Assembly: GCA_002695185.1 (NCBI GenBank) | Contig: NZOF01000041.1 | Coordinates: forward strand, 1-52,300 | Direction: 5' to 3' | DNA length: 52,300 nt | Source: Erythrobacter sp. | Lineage (GTDB): Bacteria > Pseudomonadota > Alphaproteobacteria > Sphingomonadales > Sphingomonadaceae | In this document: in pieces, positions 51,169 to 52,300 of the stretch | How the letters are laid out: each line of letters begins with the position of its first letter | Numbering within the stretch: position 1 is the stretch's first letter | The notes under the pieces: generated by a model | The model's database searches: none | What the model was told of the DNA's origin: nothing | The model's input: only the letters and a program-made list of their open reading frames with translations | Program-made: the position numbers and the translations under genes

Positions 51169-51429
51169 TCAGGACTCGACCTCGTTATCGAACGCGGCGG
51201 CCTCGGCAGGCGCGCGCGCGGCGCGCACGGCCTCGGCAATCTCGTCCGGAACATTCTCGAGCGTGTAGACCTGACGATCGCGGCTCTTGAGCCGCTGATA
51301 TTCGGCATGCGACAGAAGCACGAGGCTTTCATGCCCATGATGGGTGATGGTCAGCGGGCTCTCGAGAGCCTGGCGGCTGAAACGGCCGAAGGATTTCGAG
51401 ACCTCGACGGAACTGGCGGTCTGGGGCAT
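51169..51429 (-). CDS. Phd/YefM-type antitoxin
   Basis: The 86-residue protein has ASSVEVSKSFGRFSRQALES, PLTITHHGHESLVLLSHAEY and QRLKSRDRQV, the Phd/YefM DNA-binding and dimer domain, followed by an acidic, flexible C-terminus suited to toxin binding. GGAGA sits before the ATG. It pairs with the PemK-like gene and likely represses the pair. Confidence 0.85.
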   Translation of the reverse strand: MPQTASSVEVSKSFGRFSRQALESPLTITHHGHESLVLLSHAEYQRLKSRDRQVYTLENVPDEIAEAVRAARAPAEAAAFDNEVES

Positions 51430-51487
51430 GGCGATTCTCCTGCCCGGAATATACGGAGTTTCCGGATAAATTCAAGGCACCGGCTGA

Positions 51488-51988
51488 CTATGAGGCAGGT
51501 CGCGTCCAGAGCGAGAGCTTCCCTCTTGCGCCTTGCCACTCTTGACCCTGACGCGAGAAGCCGGCGCGCGCCAGCTTCCTGAACATCGTCGGATCGTCAG
51601 TCGTCGCAAAGCAGCCTTTGGTGAGCGGATCGGCGACGGCGCGAACGAGGCGCTCTCCGAGGCCTTGCCGCTCCCTGTCTTTCGCCACGACGATGTAACC
51701 AAGTTCCGGCGCATCCGCATAGCCGTCGAGCGCCATTCCGGCCTTAGCGAACTTGTCGGAACGGTAAGGTGCGGTCGGGTCCTTGAGGACGCCGACACCG
51801 ACGATGCGATTGGTCCCGGGCTCGCGAAGCAGTTCCACGCGGTGGCTTCGGCCGAGCCGCGGCAGGATCTGTTCGATCGGGTCGGGGATCGCCCCGCCCT
51901 CCTTCACGAGCGTTGCGACCGCTCGTTGATCTTCCCGCCCGAGGTCGGTGAAGCGGCCGGTCCATGGATAGGGTTGATCATCGGCCAT
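51488..51988 (-). CDS. GNAT-family acetyltransferase-like protein
   Basis: The 166-residue protein has WTGRFTDLGREDQRAVATLV, VELLREPGTNRIVGVGVLKD, the acetyl-CoA loop LGYIVVAKDRERQGLGERLV and FRKLARAGFSRQGQEWQGA. It is a small GNAT. AAGGAG stands 9 bases before the ATG at 51988, which is preferred over a GTG six bases upstream. Plasmid-borne GNATs can act as toxins on charged tRNA or on small molecules; no antitoxin is adjacent, so I leave the substrate open. Confidence 0.75.
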   Translation of the reverse strand: MADDQPYPWTGRFTDLGREDQRAVATLVKEGGAIPDPIEQILPRLGRSHRVELLREPGTNRIVGVGVLKDPTAPYRSDKFAKAGMALDGYADAPELGYIVVAKDRERQGLGERLVRAVADPLTKGCFATTDDPTMFRKLARAGFSRQGQEWQGARGKLSLWTRPAS

Positions 51989-52067
51989 CGGCACTCCTTA
52001 CTGACCGCGTGTCCTGCGGCTTCCTGGGTTCTATCGAAGATCGATGCCTGGCCTGTAGCCGGAAACA

Positions 52068-52106
52068 GAAAAAGGGGCCCGCTTCGCCGGGGGAACGAAG
52101 CGAGCC
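52068..52106 (-). terminator. Rho-independent terminator of the right-edge gene
   Basis: On the minus strand GGCTCGCTTCG-loop-CGAAGCGGGCC precedes CCTTTTTC. It lies about 45 bases past the TGA of the partial gene at the right edge. Confidence 0.75.
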
Positions 52107-52150
52107 TTAGGAGATGCCGCGCGCCCCCTGAGGCGCGCGGCGGGGAGAGG

Positions 52151-52300
52151 TCAGTCCGCCATCTCGGGCTGGCGCCGGCGACGGCCGCCCGATGCAGGCT
52201 CGCCGCCGGATGCGGGCTCTCCGCCGAACGCACCGTCGGCCGAGGATTCGCCGAGACCGTCCGGACCGGCGGGCGCCGCAGGCTCGCCCGCGCCCGGCAG
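52151..52300 (-). CDS. C-terminal end of a gene that continues past the right edge
   Basis: The frame is open to the window edge and ends GGRRRRQPEMAD at 52151-52153. It contains Ala/Pro/Gly-rich repeats (GGEPASGGEPASGG). Such disordered, basic C-termini are common on ParB-like or other plasmid DNA-binding proteins, but the core is outside the window, so no function is given. Confidence 0.55.
   Translation of the reverse strand: MPGAGEPAAPAGPDGLGESSADGAFGGEPASGGEPASGGRRRRQPEMAD

Noticed and set aside
1..52300. tRNA, rRNA or a classical phage integration site
   Set aside because: No cloverleaf with a T-loop GGTTCGAATCC-like motif, no rRNA segments and no integrase gene were seen by eye.

Overview
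The window is GC-rich DNA whose proteins look alphaproteobacterial, most like a sphingomonad. The evidence is a FixL/FixJ pair with a heme PAS domain, a class I-type PHA synthase with a phasin, a NodT-type efflux operon, and a MobF relaxase/coupling-protein pair with small plasmid proteins of the kind seen on sphingomonad conjugative plasmids. No rRNA, tRNA, CRISPR array or housekeeping core gene was seen. I read the window as a piece of a conjugative plasmid or integrative element that carries a stress/low-oxygen cargo island.

Left part (1-13,000): an IS21-like terminus has cut a UPF0174 gene. An IS5-family element, with a programmed-frameshift transposase and a small passenger gene, sits exactly at the stop codon of a universal stress protein gene. 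Then come a flavodoxin-fold quinone reductase, a decayed PHA synthase copy, a GNAT/zinc alcohol dehydrogenase pair, a tiny membrane protein, and a four-gene efflux operon (NodT outer-membrane protein, HlyD adaptor, double-ATPase/permease fusion, ABC-2 permease).

Middle (12,500-34,000): phasin; PHA synthase; MaoC-phosphotransacetylase fusion; acetate kinase; enoyl-ACP reductase with an apparent homopolymer frameshift; outer-membrane phospholipase A; and an acetate kinase remnant. Two perfect FNR/FixK-type boxes precede a 36-aa membrane protein and a truncated hemoglobin. Two orphan receivers and FixJ-FixL follow, then a DUF4010 membrane protein, a degenerate kinase-like ATPase, Hsp20, an APH/AAA kinase fusion, a P2-type Ca2+-like ATPase, a cupin, another tiny membrane protein, DUF465 and a DksA-like zinc finger. 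Together this resembles a hypoxia/dormancy survival set: oxygen sensing, substrate-level ATP from acetyl-phosphate, a carbon/redox sink in PHA, protein protection and membrane lipid turnover.

Right part (34,000-52,300): an IS200 element with a 28-bp perfect inverted repeat at its transposase start, a BON protein, a RES/Xre toxin-antitoxin operon with an attached PD-(D/E)XK-like nuclease gene, a cluster of small membrane/unknown genes, and the transfer genes (MobF relaxase, TraD coupling protein, RHH accessory protein). Beyond these lies a run of small plasmid genes, including a DUF2493 protein, a HEPN/AbiU2-like protein, an SSB-like gene with an amber codon, a Phd/PemK pair and a GNAT protein. 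Between them are long non-coding stretches that hold two different two-copy families of conserved, apparently co-varying foldable elements (45008-45132 with 48915-49004; 45842-46023 with 48690-48879) and a third, deeply nested fold (46482-46629). I consider these elements the most likely undescribed biology here.
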